Positions 40,422 to 51,750 of a stretch of DNA of 64,000 nt are shown here, piece after piece. The position numbers were made by a program, and so were the translations under genes. The DNA lies in contig OX595994.1 in NCBI GenBank assembly GCA_951394045.1, positions 372,001-436,000 of the forward strand. The letters run 5' to 3'. The DNA is from Nitzschia sp. DOCU1 (taxonomy: Eukaryota > Bacillariophyta > Bacillariophyceae > Bacillariales > Bacillariaceae). The notes beneath the pieces are model-generated. The model had not been told where the DNA came from, did not search any database, and was given only the letters and a program-made list of their open reading frames with translations. Numbering within the stretch: position 1 is the first letter of the stretch; the number at the start of each line of letters is the position of its first letter.

Positions 40422-43391
40422 ATGGCGGTGTTTGGGACTTCTACGATGGCCAACTGCAGTGCATGCAAGTCTCCAGGCTGCGACCTCCAGTTGAGCTGTG
40501 GTTGCAACCTTCATGTGGTAAGTGTTTTTCGCTTTTGGATACCCTCAGTAAAATCCACCATGTTGGCCGTCGGCATCGTTACGAAAGCGTTGCATCGTCA
40601 TCGTGATCATTTTCCCGCGTCGCCAGAGGGCGATCGAACCCTTCCACCAAGAGAAAGACTCGAGAGACACGATGAGCTTCTCCCTTAAACTCGGCACTGA
40701 CGCGTTAGTATGCGCCTCTTTTTTCGTGCGTTCTCGTCCGATCGTTAAGTGTTGTTCGCTCCTTTGGTTGCGGAACCAAAACTCCGTTGATCCCTTTGGA
40801 AGTTTTGCTGTCTATTTTTTTCTCACTTTCCTTTACTTCTCGTTGAATATGCGAAGATTTGCCTTCCCCTCTCCTTGGTTTTGGATGGTACTCAACCGGA
40901 CCATGGTGGTGGTCTGCCTCTTGGGCCCCGAAGAGATGCTTGTGTTCCCTGTTTAACTTGTGCTGGAACCGTTCAACGCATTCAGTTGTTTCCTCTCGCA
41001 TTTGAGGCTTTAAAGAAGTCCATCGAGCTTCGGGTTGCAGAGGCTGCATCATCGGGTCGAAATGTCTACAACAGTTCGCCGACAGCAAGCGAGAGCCTTT
41101 GCGGAAACAAGCGAGATCGTGAATGTTCCAAGGACCTATTGGAGGTTGAAGCAGCTTACGCTGTCTTTGATCAGGGCAAGTATGGTGCGTCGAGATCGGG
41201 GGGCGATTCAGATTCGCTCCGAACAGGTCGCTGGATGGATGCAGAAGTGGAATATGTGGACTTCCTCATAAAGGCCTTTGACAAGGGCCAATTGCCTCTG
41301 GCCCACGGGACGAAGCTTTCTACGTTTCTCTGTGATGCTTTATTGTGCAAACCTAGTCGCCTAACAAAGAAGATGAAGAATGCAAATTTGAGTAAGCGGA
41401 ACTTTGAGCTGCAGCCCGCTACTCTGCAATCCAATGCCGATTTTCATCAAGCCAAAGCGCTGAAAGCACTGCAAGATCGTTTTGTGAACTCGATGCCTTC
41501 TGAATACTCTCGATTGGAATGTGAATTCAACCTCTCAATGCACTGGAGAGCCTGTTTTTCGGATCTGTGTGTTCAAGTAGGTTATGGCAACTTGGACGGG
41601 TCTAGGTTTATTGCCAGCGTGGAAGAGTATGAGCGACTAGGTTCCAACGCCGAGGAAGGCTTGCGCAATGTGCGTCGCCGACGCATGATGGGGAGCTTTA
41701 GCGGTCCTGGCGATGGCACTCCTTCGAATTCGATCTCGGCCCTTGCCCAACTCTCTTCTGCCAAAACGACTTTCGATTCTTCTTCTGGTCCCCACAATAC
41801 AGACATCGAGGACGAGCTTATTGACGAAACCGGAATGCCCTTTATGGACTCGTTTATTGATCACGAAGATAATGATCTTATGACTGGTGAGAATTTCCAC
41901 GATTCGCTCGCTGGAATCTTTGACGAGGGTGAGGAAGTCCAAGCTGAGTCCGCCGCTTCCCGCAGGGTACGACGCGACAGCGTATCAAGAGAACCATTCC
42001 TAGAAGTCATTGCCAACTATTTGGAGGAATTAGATCTTCCCTTCCAGCACGCCGATGTATGGGCACCTTCGTTCGCAGATGAAGACAGCGATGACGAAAT
42101 CCGCTTACTTCACGCTGGTGATGTTACGCGAGGAGATCTAGAGGGTCAACTTCGGTCGGCATTTGAGAGCTTTGGTGCCTACTCGAAAAACTTTTCGTTT
42201 GCACCGGGCAAGGGTCTAGTTGGCAGGGTCTATTCATCCGGGAAAACCATGTGGGAATTCGGACTCAACAAGCTCGACCCAAATTTTTTCCTGCGTGCCG
42301 GGGGTGCCGAGGAATACGGCGTCAGGACGGCTGTTGGTATTCCATTTCCCATTTCCGGAGTGGGTCGAATGGTTGTTGTGCTATACAGCTGTAACCACAT
42401 CCCCGAAGACTCCCTTCTAGCGTTCCAGTTTGCGAGAGAGCTTGCGCAATATGCTCCGTGCCCCAAGTGGAAACTAGTTGTTGAGATGTCTGGCGATTCC
42501 CCTTCCGAAAACGGCGAAGTTCAGTCGTCGGGTGAAAGACGATTGAGCATGGACGAACAACTGCCCCCGCCTGCTGACAAAGAAGGTTTTTCTCGCAGCG
42601 CGCAATCAGGCTTGGTTTCGCCTCTAGGTACCCCGCGAAGTCATTACGACTATGAAGGGGGCGTGAACGAAATCGTGGCTCTGATTGGCGAGCAGTTGGC
42701 CATTCAAGGCAGCAGCGCTGCTGGTGATCCTATTGTTTTTCAGCAGCTTATGCGGATCCGTTTGATGCTGCTGCGACCATCAAACCGCCGATCGCTCGAC
42801 GAAAATGACAAGATTGATATCCTCCTGAACAGCTACAGGAGCTACTCTGCTGGCAGCAGACGAAGTGGCAAGGAGCTGGCCATTCTGCTTGCGAAGGAGT
42901 GGCTATGTATGTCGGAGGGCCCCAATGCTGGTGCCCCCCAAGGCACAGCAGAAGGCGCCAAGACTTTTTCACAAGACGACATGCTGCAAGAACCCAAACT
43001 CTACGCACCCACTTCTTCGGACACGTACACGTCCCATGCATTCGCTCCTGCCCTCGAACCACTTACGTCGAATGAGGTATCGAAGATTACGGGAAGCGTG
43101 ATGATGCCTCCTCCACTGCAATTGAGCAGCCATCCGGGGAAAGTAACCCTCGATTTCACGTCACGGGGCGATTCCATGGTTGTCATCGACCACTCTATTC
43201 GTGACTCGATGCCCATGACGCCGGGAAAGTTTGTCCACTCAACCTCATTTCCCCAAACAATGACACGAACCGTATCGTGCAGCACTGTCCCTTCCGGGCC
43301 TTCTCATCAACCGTTCGATACGATGGCCATGTTCAGGACAAATTCTTTTGTTGCCTCGCAGCCACAAATGTCAATTTTTGACCTAGATTGA
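40422..43391 (+). CDS. Putative regulator: RING-like N-terminus, conserved helical block, GAF-like domain
   Basis: Exon 1 (40422-40517) ends SCGCNLHV. A 339-base GT-AG intron with a strong pyrimidine tract leads to exon 2 at 40857, ICLPL, so the zinc site is split by the intron. The frame of exon 2 has no ATG before the domain, which supports the join. The product is 876 residues. Cys12-x2-Cys15, Cys20, Cys26-x-Cys28-x2-His31-x2-Cys34 and Cys61-x2-Cys64 give a RING-like, somewhat degenerate cluster. Residues 156-215 form a block (RWMDAEVEYVDFLIKAFDKG, then SRLTKKMKNANLS) known to me from many diatom predicted regulators. Around 480, SFAPGKGLVGRVYSSGKTMW resembles the GAF-like N-terminal domain of plant MYC and NLP factors. 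No classical DNA-binding domain was seen. It is probably a signalling or transcription-related protein. Confidence 0.7.
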
Positions 43392-43698
43392 TTAGTCGGG
43401 TAGAAACTAAAGGGCGTACATGGTTTCTCCAGACAATTTTCACAATTTTTTATGCAATTTTACAGAAATCAAATAGTAGCTTTTCTCTTTTTGCTGCTAT
43501 TGTACTCATCTATCTATTTTTTAAACTCGCCGGAGTGACACCCGTGTTTGCAAGGGCGCCGCTGTTTCGATGCTTGTTCTCATGTATTTAATAGGGGTAG
43601 GGCGTGGATTCGAGTAGAAGATTCTTTCATTGATCAATTGTAGAGTCGTAAGATGTCTATTTCTGATGGTAAAATATGGAACTAGTACAACAAAATTC
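43392..43698. other. Convergent 3' flanks, no gene seen
   Basis: T-rich stretch (43435-43530), probably 3' UTR or terminator sequence of the plus-strand gene. Nothing else seen. Confidence 0.4.
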
Positions 43699-44499
43699 TT
43701 ATCCTCGCTTTCCTCTTCTAGAAGCTTTTGATGCCGCTCCGTCCGACGCTGGAGCCACTGCACCTCCCTCAGTCGTCCCTCCTTCAGCAGGCGCTGCTGG
43801 CTGCTGACTATCACCAGCTGGCATGAAATTCGCCAGTACCAAGGGCAAAATAACGTACCAGTATTTGATAAAGAAAGGCTTTTGCTGTTCTTCCTCCGAA
43901 CCGCCAGCGGGATCTCCACCCGGTGCACTACTAGCAGATCCCTTGCGAGAATTAGGATGTGCCAACCAAGAAAATCCAGGGGGCGGTTTCATTTTCGGCA
44001 GCACCGTGCGCAGCGTCATTCCGGGAGTATCCAATGTCGCTTGAACTTTGGACGTCCATTGCAGCGTTTCAGGGATCAAATCGGCGTAATCGTTGCACGT
44101 CTTTGGAGCGAGAGGACTAATCAATGGCGTATACGCCAAACTGGTGATAGGCATATCGCTAGCGCCTACGCGAGGCAACGTGACCGCAAATTCATCCTTG
44201 AAATTTGCTCGCCGGAGATTGCAAGCAGGGACAGTCGCCAGCACGTAATCGCCATCGGTTGTGTCAATCTTGACCTGGTACCATCCAAAGTCAAGCATGG
44301 CGGCAACTTGCTCTTTGGTGAGGCCATTTTCATCATTAGCGACCACGAAGCCTTCTCCTTCTCCTTTCCATTCCAGAACTCCTCGACGCGTGTACTGGTT
44401 GCCGCCATCCCAAGAGTGATAAATTGTCCAAGTCGGACCGCCTGCGAGCACGGAAGGTGTAGCGACTGCCGCCAACAGCAGGAGCAAGTAACGCAACAT
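43699..44499 (-). CDS. EMC10: ER membrane protein complex subunit 10
   Basis: Single exon, 266 residues. A signal peptide (MLRYLLLLLAAVATPSVLA) leads into a beta-sandwich luminal domain starting GGPTWTIYHSWDGG and GVLEWKGEGEG. Near the end of this domain is GFSWLAHPN. One membrane helix follows (YWYVILPLVLANFM, about 210-224), then a short Gly/Ala-rich tail with a basic end. Signal peptide, the early W-x-I-x-HSW strand, the single late helix and length all fit EMC10. The EMC is an insertase for tail-anchored and multipass membrane proteins in the ER; EMC10 is a luminal, stabilising subunit. Intact and convincing, though sequence conservation in this family is low. Confidence 0.8.
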   Translation of the reverse strand: MLRYLLLLLAAVATPSVLAGGPTWTIYHSWDGGNQYTRRGVLEWKGEGEGFVVANDENGLTKEQVAAMLDFGWYQVKIDTTDGDYVLATVPACNLRRANFKDEFAVTLPRVGASDMPITSLAYTPLISPLAPKTCNDYADLIPETLQWTSKVQATLDTPGMTLRTVLPKMKPPPGFSWLAHPNSRKGSASSAPGGDPAGGSEEEQQKPFFIKYWYVILPLVLANFMPAGDSQQPAAPAEGGTTEGGAVAPASDGAASKASRRGKRG

Positions 44500-44927
44500 A
44501 TCAGTTCAGAAATTAATAGAAGAGGCACTGGTGTGGTTCTCGGAGGGGTAGAGTATGCAATGTACCAGGTAGGCCCGTTCACCGTCTGAATGAGAAGGAG
44601 CAATGAAATCATTGCGTCCATCTCGTGGTGCTGTTGCTATTTCGAGGGTGCATCATCTATACCGCCGGCGAACGGACGGATGATGAATGAGACTCGACTC
44701 GACTCGGCGGACTCTATGGATCAACACGACAACAGCAAGGATGGAACTCGAATGAGTCAAAGATCCATCCTTTGCTTTTTTTGGCTTCTTCGAAAATCAG
44801 AAAATCAACCATGGGGACGAAGGCGACCATCTTGCACTGCGGGAAGCGACCATTCGTTTGCAACTCTGTTCTTTTCTAGTTCAACCCACAAGTTTTGACC
44901 CTCCTGTTTGTGCAATCGAATGTTTCA
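44500..44927. promoter_or_regulatory. Divergent promoter with a short upstream ORF
   Basis: Lies between EMC10 and the LRR gene. A five-codon upstream frame (ATG 44920 to TGA 44934) overlaps the main start at 44928 in another frame and could lower translation of the LRR gene. No other element was noticed. Confidence 0.35.
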
Positions 44928-45980
44928 ATGTTGAACTCGGCAGAAAACCGCATGTGGCTGCGGTACTTGACGGTTGATCGGATACGTCAATATCAGCAAC
45001 AACTGGAGGCGTTGCCACAAAGCTTTCACTTGGCGCTGCATGGATCCGTTCTCGAGCAAGATTCGGCAAGAGCCTTGATCACGTCCATAATGAAATGTTC
45101 TCTCAATTCTATTTTTCTGGACGATTTTCAGTGCTCTCGTTCCACATGGTTAGCCTTTGACGAATGCCTTCAGGCCCTCTCAATGAAAGTGCCGCGCATT
45201 CAACTGCAACTACGACGAATCAGCATTATTGACGAGACGGCTGTTGAATCGGAAGCAAGCTCTGATAAAAGCGAGATGGAGGGTAGAGATGTGTATCTGG
45301 CCCGTCGACTCTCCGAGCTTGTCAAATCGTTGTCTCTGAAGGATGATACCAAATCGTCGCTTTCAGAGCTCGTTGTGATGGACTGTGGGCTGACATCACA
45401 TGCAGCGCAAGTGCTTCTTTCGGATCTATGCAACACTTCCACGTCACTGCAACTACTTTCGCTCGAAGGGAACTCGATTGGAAATGCTGGCATTCGTTTT
45501 GTGTCAAGAGCCTTAGGGTTAGGGTTAGATGGCCCTCTCGCCGAATTACAAACGCTCAGTTTGGAACGCGTCGGGGCCTCCGAAGACGGCATTGGCGTCT
45601 TGTTAGAGTCTATACGTCACCATAAAAACCTCAAGTGTCTCAATCTAATGGGCAATCATACGGGCAAACGAAATCTAAAACTCTTCCGCAACATTCTGGA
45701 AAACGAGAATCATTCTTTGGAACGAGTTCAATGGGACGGAGAAAAGGATGACGAGCTCGACTTTTGGCTACGCGTCAACCAAAAAGGGCGAAGATTTGTT
45801 TGGAACTACCAGCAAACCGACAGTCGTTCGTCATTATTGGCTTTGTGGCCTTGGATACTTGAGCCTTTGGCAAAATCGGACCCGCCAGTACTATATTACT
45901 TTTTGCGCTCAAAGCCTGAACTTTGTAGTACACCGCCGATGGCGATTACAAAGTTGAGGATACCGCCTACGAGTCTATGA
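44928..45980 (+). CDS. RNI-type leucine-rich repeat protein, intracellular
   Basis: Single exon, 350 residues starting MLNSAENRMWLRYLTV; the frame continues upstream only through non-ATG codons. There is no signal peptide or anchor. Residues 100-260 hold ribonuclease-inhibitor-type LRRs: LSELVVMDCGLTSHAAQVL, LQLLSLEGNSIGNAGI and LQTLSLERVGASEDGIGVLL, then LKCLNLMGN. The C-terminus carries FWLRVNQKGRRFVWNYQQ and SSLLALWPWILEPLAK, then VLYYFLRSKPELC. From general knowledge this N-x(4)-GR-x(6)-[LW]-WP-x-[IV]-L-x-R ending is frequent in diatom RNI proteins. A natural TTAGGG run (45513-45528) encodes LGLGL in one repeat. It is probably a protein-interaction scaffold; partners unknown. Confidence 0.75.
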   Translation: MLNSAENRMWLRYLTVDRIRQYQQQLEALPQSFHLALHGSVLEQDSARALITSIMKCSLNSIFLDDFQCSRSTWLAFDECLQALSMKVPRIQLQLRRISIIDETAVESEASSDKSEMEGRDVYLARRLSELVKSLSLKDDTKSSLSELVVMDCGLTSHAAQVLLSDLCNTSTSLQLLSLEGNSIGNAGIRFVSRALGLGLDGPLAELQTLSLERVGASEDGIGVLLESIRHHKNLKCLNLMGNHTGKRNLKLFRNILENENHSLERVQWDGEKDDELDFWLRVNQKGRRFVWNYQQTDSRSSLLALWPWILEPLAKSDPPVLYYFLRSKPELCSTPPMAITKLRIPPTSL

Positions 45981-47250
45981 AAGGCAACGATGGAAATCCT
46001 CACGCGCGTAACATCTACTACGTCGACCGGAAGCAGATTCTTTTCGGCGCTGTCATCATGATCGCCCTAGCTTCTTCAGCTAGAGCTCGTTCCAATCTAT
46101 CACAAACCCAACGTTGCCCTTTCCTCAACTTGACGGCTGGTGCACTTGGAATCGCCATGATGGTGTCATGGAATTCGACACTGTAATGCATAACACTCTG
46201 TCCTTATCCTTTCGACAAAAGAAGAACGCCCACTGGCATTTCTTGACGACGAGAAACCTCAGAGCACCAAGTACCTGCAAAATTTTGAATGAATAGATTC
46301 TAGTACTACAATAGGACCCCAACAGCCATAGTGTCGTGGCAAAAACGGCATCGTAATGGCCTCCCTCAAGCATGTGCAAGAAGGGCCGTGAGAGTGGACT
46401 GAAATTGTTGTAGTGAGTCAAGTACAAAGTGCCGACGAATGCGGCCTAGCTAGATTTGAAGACTATGATTGCATATATAGCTATCTCTTTGTGACTACTA
46501 CTATGGCACCATGGTATTATGCATGGGAAATCGATGGCGACTGCTTGGATTCATTCTCAGCTCTACTGGACGGACGCGCTCGTCCACTCTGAACTCGACT
46601 CGCAGCGGTCGAGCGGGGAGATCAGAGAAGCGAAAACACAGAATTACTGCCGAGCTCGCCTGGCCGCTGCCCGCTGCGGTGGTCAAAGAAGTCAATACGG
46701 TCATTGGAAAGATGGGCCTGCCAATACGGGCTTTTTACCCCCCTCCCAGTGGTGCATGTGACATATGCGACATCTCCCTCCGAACACCAGACATTTTCGC
46801 ATGATCCTAAGTAACCAACAATTTAAACATATATAATCATATATACATATTACCTTTCGCGCCAAATTTCCCCTTCCCACCAGAGAGCATGGTCAACCTC
46901 ATGGCATGACTGCATTTTTGCCGCGACGAATCTTTCACCGCGTGATTGCACGGACGAATTTCAATGAAAACCACTTCATGACAATGGTTTTTGATGCCCG
47001 AATCCATAATGACAACGTTTATCGTCAGCAGCCAAAAATTTGATAGCCTTACTCCTAACTGCTGGGTGAATGCATTCCACAAGTCTCTGCATCGCGGAAG
47101 CTAAAATGGCCTCAGTGCAATAGATTTCTCGACTACGTATAATATGGCGCATTTGTGACAACGATGCGCAGTGTTGTAGAGCGCCATTGGTAGAAACTGT
47201 CGTGAGTATGCTACAAACTCTTTCAAGTCGTGATACTTACAGTTTAATAC

Positions 47251-47527
47251 TCAAAATACATTGATAGAGTCGCTTATACAGTTTATTTTGTCTTACTACC
47301 TTGTCATTATAGCTAGAGAGGCCTCCGAAGTTCGCCCACTTTTAGTCATTTTGGTCGTTTTCTTGCCGATGCACCGTGTTGTCAATGCACCGTCAGAAGG
47401 AGTTGTCGCATTTCGGCTACAAGCCCATTCAAGCTTTGATACTAATCACGCATGCTCCAAATGCATTGGTTAAGTCGTCTCTATAGTTGTTTTTGTCTTA
47501 CTACCTTGCCTTAGTAGCTAATGAGGG
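47251..47527. repeat. Diverged direct repeat of about 70 bp
   Basis: Copies at about 47251-47320 and 47455-47527 share a CATTG-x-T-x-AGTCG start and TTTTGTCTTACTACCTTG, then a related GTAGCTA/TATAGCTA-GAGG end, with roughly a quarter of positions changed. Confidence 0.6.
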
Positions 47528-47620
47528 GCTCGCAAATTATGCAACTCTAACGCGTCGGATCGCGACAGGATGTGTATCACGAGTCTGAGTCACGATTTCG
47601 ATGCGTGGTAAAAAGTGGAA

Positions 47621-47743
47621 TTCTAATTCTTGACCACTATATGCAAAAGTCATATCGACTATGCTTGCTGGATAGCTAAGACCACGTAGATGACGAAATG
47701 CCAGGTCGAAATCACTTTAGCATATAGTGGTCGAATTCTAGAG
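47621..47743. mobile_element. Inverted-repeat (MITE-like) element, 123 bp
   Basis: The left arm 47621-47650 and right arm 47714-47743 are near reverse complements with an exact GACCACTATATGC core. The internal 63 bases encode nothing. Size and structure fit a miniature inverted-repeat element, but no clear target-site duplication was fixed by eye. Confidence 0.4.
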
Positions 47744-48446
47744 AGCTTTGTAACTACTTAGGCAATCCTAGCTATTTTACGGTTAACTTGTCCTAGGGAA
47801 ACTGCCCGTAGGCGCCGGTACTCAGTGGCACCAGGCTTGCGCGGGCGGTTGGATGTGACACAATGCGCGCTGCAGTGCGACATTCACCGAATCGCTCGTA
47901 TTGGCGCGCACAATTAAATACACGTATTCGTGATTGGCGAAGGAGCGTTTCTACGTCATCAAAAATGGACAAGTGCGCGTCGAAGAAAGACAAGAGGCAA
48001 CGACAACGCCTCAAATATACCAATGCAAAAATGCCTCTTCAATGCTTGCGCAATGACAATGGTGGGATAGTAAAAAGGGACACAACAATCAGCATGTTTG
48101 AGACAATGATGACGATGAAAATATAGCTAGCGTGGGCTTGGATGGAGTCACATACAATGGGCGAAAATCGAAACCGCGGAGTGGTTCACGATGTGGGTTA
48201 CTCCGACCGCAAACCATCAAGAAACCGCAGAAACTGCTCTCTTTGAGGGAGGAAAGCCCACCAAAAAAATCACTTTTTCACTCAATCATCGTCACTTTTT
48301 TGCGAGAGGAGCAATCTGTGTTGCTCCTTTCTTCATCATCGTCCACGATGTTGGAGATGATGGAGATGACAGTCCTACAGCAGCGCCACTGGCTGCTGTT
48401 TGTCTCGCAGGAAAGTCGGCAGTTCTTTGAGTTGTGGAGATGACGT

Positions 48447-48690
48447 CCTGGGGTCCCCATGGGTGGGATCCTAAAAGCTGCCGTCGGCAGCACGCCGGGA
48501 TTGATCCTCGCTCCTGTTCTGTCTTTTGTTTCTCTCTTTCTTTTCAACAGATCGGTGGATTGCTCTGGTGGGGGCAGTTCAGGTCGTGTCGATCATTCCT
48601 GGGGTCCCCGTGGGTGGGACCCTAAAAGCTATTGTATCATCCTCCCACGGTTTCGTGGCATGGGGCGGTAGCACGCCGGGAAAGATCGGT
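48447..48690. repeat. Direct repeat pair with GGTCCCC and CACGCCGGGA blocks
   Basis: CCTGGGGTCCC, then GTGGGTGGGA or ATGGGTGGGA and CCTAAAAGCT, recur at about 48447 and 48599. Each is followed by GCACGCCGGGA (about 48490 and 48670) and an AGATCGGT-GATTG block. Spacing between blocks differs because of an insertion in the second copy. Confidence 0.65.
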
Positions 48691-49638
48691 TGATTGTCAA
48701 CAGAGGCCCTTTGATGGCCGGATCTGTTGTTGGAAAGTTGAGTCCTCTCTTTGTTTTTCAGGTTGGTTGTGGTGTGGGAGGGGGTCTGATTTTGCAAGTT
48801 TCCGGTGTCTTCATGGTAAGTGCGCATTTTATGGTGTCCTTTGATCGTATTTCAAATTTCTCTCCCGGTGCTACTTACACCCCTGTTCATTCCCCTTTTG
48901 CAGGCGTCTGTTCTAAAATACCAACATTTTCCAGAGCAACGATCCTGATCCCTGATCTCGACCCGATTCCAATTCTCCCGCACACAAACAGCCTGATCAA
49001 CGCAACCGGTTTGTGGTTCCGGTTTTAAAACGTCCTCCACTGGCGTACGTGTCTCGTCGCGGAGAGTTTAAGTGTAACCTGTGCTGGTGCGTGGAGGATT
49101 GGAATCGGCTGCCGTCGAGTGAAGTGGATTGTTGTCTCTACTACTAGGCTCCCTCCCGTATGTGGGTGGAGGGAGCTCTCCTCGGGGCGGAGCAGCTGTG
49201 GCCCACCCCATCCATATCGAACAGCTTTGACGTAGCGGTGGGGCTCAGTAATTTGTTGTGTGAACAAATTCAGCCAATGGGTTCGATAAATAGATAGAGA
49301 TAATAAATCTAATAGTTGGGCTGTAATGCTACTACCTAGAGTTGTAATTGCACCGTCTCTACCTATCTAGAGTCATACAACTGACCAGAGTCCCGTCCAA
49401 TGATCTTTTCACCAACGATATATTAGCCCAATCTTGCTCAGTTTATTGCTTTGAAATTCTACGCATTCGGGGTTCTACGCAATCGTGGCATTCGGTCGAC
49501 CCGATGTACGAGGACCGCCCCCACCGGTAGTCGACAAGGGCACACCCTTATATGATGCCTCTCCCTTTTCGTTCGTCTTTACAACCGGGAAAACGGGTTT
49601 GGTTCCTAATACTTGTCTTGAACCGAATCCAATATTTC

Positions 49639-51750
49639 TCAAGAACTTGCTTCGTGACTCAAGACGGATTGTGCAACGCAGCTCCCGTCACAGGTTCCGA
49701 CGATCCTTTCTGCTGGTCGATTCCAGTAGCTGTAGCTGGGTTCTTCGTCCTGATCATAAGTAGGATCTTCGTCGATGGCATAGTCATGATATCGAAAGTG
49801 AGGATTGTCCTTCAAGGATACATCTTTTTTGTCATTGCTTTCCGCCTGATTGTTGTTTTGCGGATTGAGCAGAGTCTGTCGACAATCATTCCAGCACAGA
49901 CATGGCACTCAAGTTTAAACTGTCGATTCACAGGATATATCGGGATTACTGGGAAACGCCCATTCACCGCCCCATGAGACTGAAATATTGACGGGGATGA
50001 TTTTGTGCTCCTGCGCGGTGAACTTACCGTCGCTGCCTTGAGTCTCACAAACGTTCGAATCGTCAAGTATTGTCGCATCTCCCAGTCTCCATACTCCTCC
50101 AACATATAGAATGGACATAGTGTACCCCATTTTATGATCAGTGATGGATAAGGGCGCTAAGTTAGATGCCTGTTGGAGCGACCAGCATTGTAGGGCTCTA
50201 CATCCCTTCATAGCAGCGACAACATCACGGCCAACACCCAGCCGATAAGTATAATCAGAATCCTTGGACCATGGCCACGCCCCAGTACAATCCAATGGAA
50301 ATGTTGTACGTGACTTGATCTCAAATAGGACACGCAGCACACCACGAGATACATTCCGAAGCTAACGACGAAACGCCGCCTGTCCTCTGGACGTAGATGT
50401 CCAATAAAAGTTTGCAAAGTAAAAAAGTTGGCTTCGTCGGCGTAATTGGGGCTGCTTCCCAGTGTGCTGTACCGGGAAACCGCTCCTGATGTGATGAGCA
50501 CCAACGGAAAGAAAAGACCAGAATATAAGGAAAAGCCCCAACAGAAGAATCCATCCATAAAATCGTCATCATCGTCGTTGTCTTTCAGTTCCAAATCGGA
50601 TCGATTGCCCCTCTAGCAATAGTCTGGATCGGGGTGCTTGATGAGGTTGCTGTTGTTGTTGAGGCAGATGGAGCATATTCGACTTTGGAATGTCGGATTG
50701 CGACGTCTTCCAAATCAAAAAGGCATACAAATACGAAAGACCAAGGCTCGTTCCGTCGCCTTTCTTGTTTGCAGTATGTATCGCACGCAATAACCAACAA
50801 GAAGAAAATCTAGGATCGACACGACAATGGGTCGATTAGGCGGCACCGGGTGCTCACCCCCATTCGATAGGAACCACCATTTTCTACAATGCCTGTCTTG
50901 TAGACAAAATCGCAATTGTAAGCCCAAAAGCATTCTCGGCAAAGATGCAATCTTCATGCCAAAGCATTTCGACTGTGGTAGCATCCATTTGGACCATGAG
51001 CGCGACGCTTTTACTATTACCATTCTCCAAATTGACATGGTGTCCCACAATATAAAGTTCCGTGGCACCATCGCCATCACTGCAGACCGCTTCCATGTAC
51101 GATACGTGTCCATATCGGATCCGATACTATCGATGGATGAGTCTTGACACGTGGCGACTCAAATCATTGGAAGAAGAAGATGATTGGGGTGGACGTGCCA
51201 TGGATATGAAAGAAGTCAAGGCATTTGTCGAGCGACAAGCTGCACAAGACCGCAAAGGGAGGAACAAAGATACCCAAAACGGCGAGGGACATCAATGTGT
51301 CGATTCCGTCTCTTATTCGTATTGCGCCCATCACCCGGTCCGAACGAGGGGCTCATTGTAGGCACTGCTACTACTAGCGATAGAGCCAGCAGTATGCCGG
51401 GACGTCTAAGGATAGCATCATCGTTGAACCTAAAGGTTTGTTGTGGATCTCGCGTCTCGGTGGTTCAAACTAAAGCTTTTGGAAAATCGACTCAACCGAA
51501 TCCATGATTTTGCCTGTGACGTCGTGCAAAAATGGTATTTGTTGTCATACCTTGCAATATACAGTACAGTACCAGGTACCATTTCCAACGACTGGCCATC
51601 AAAAGATGGCGCGCACCACTGGCTGCCGCTCACGCCGACAGCGACAATCGATTCCGACCACACCCCATCATTGCTGTCCACAATCCAAGCGACGACGAGG
51701 TTGTTGTGTTGTGTCAGTGCTACAGTAGCACTATCAAGTGATACTCGGAG
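49639..51750 (-). pseudogene. Decayed multi-part gene for a membrane protein
   Basis: Several protein-like stretches run in order on the minus strand in shifting frames. About 51730-51440: VALTQHNNLVVAWIVDSNDG and MVPGTVLYIARYDNKYHFCT. 51096-50884: MEAVCSDGDGATELYIVGHH and WHEDCIFAENAFG. About 50850-50720: PPNRPIVVSILDFLLVGYCV, a membrane helix. 50594-50330: DDDDDFMDGFFCWGFSLYSG and VVSFGMYLVVCCVSYL, two more helices. 50340-49915: FPLDCTGAWPWSKDSDYTYR and GGEWAFPSNPDISCESTV. Last, in the same frame but after TAA and TGA codons: NPQNNNQAESNDKKDVSLKD to a stop at 49639. Frame changes and in-frame stops suggest decay; unplaced introns could explain some. The family was not recognised. Confidence 0.35.

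Larger units (their letters stand above)
45981..49638. other. 3.7-kb stretch without an intact gene
   Basis: Only short frames are present and none shows domain-like text. The stretch holds a direct-repeat pair (47251-47527), an inverted-repeat element (47621-47743) and a second direct-repeat pair (48447-48690), all listed separately. It may be an accessory or recently rearranged block. Confidence 0.5.

Noticed and set aside
43882..44589. Plus-strand frame of 235 codons
   Set aside because: Antisense to EMC10, which has a signal peptide and family features.
46511..46804. Plus-strand frame of 97 codons
   Set aside because: No protein-like signature and surrounded by other equally short frames on both strands.
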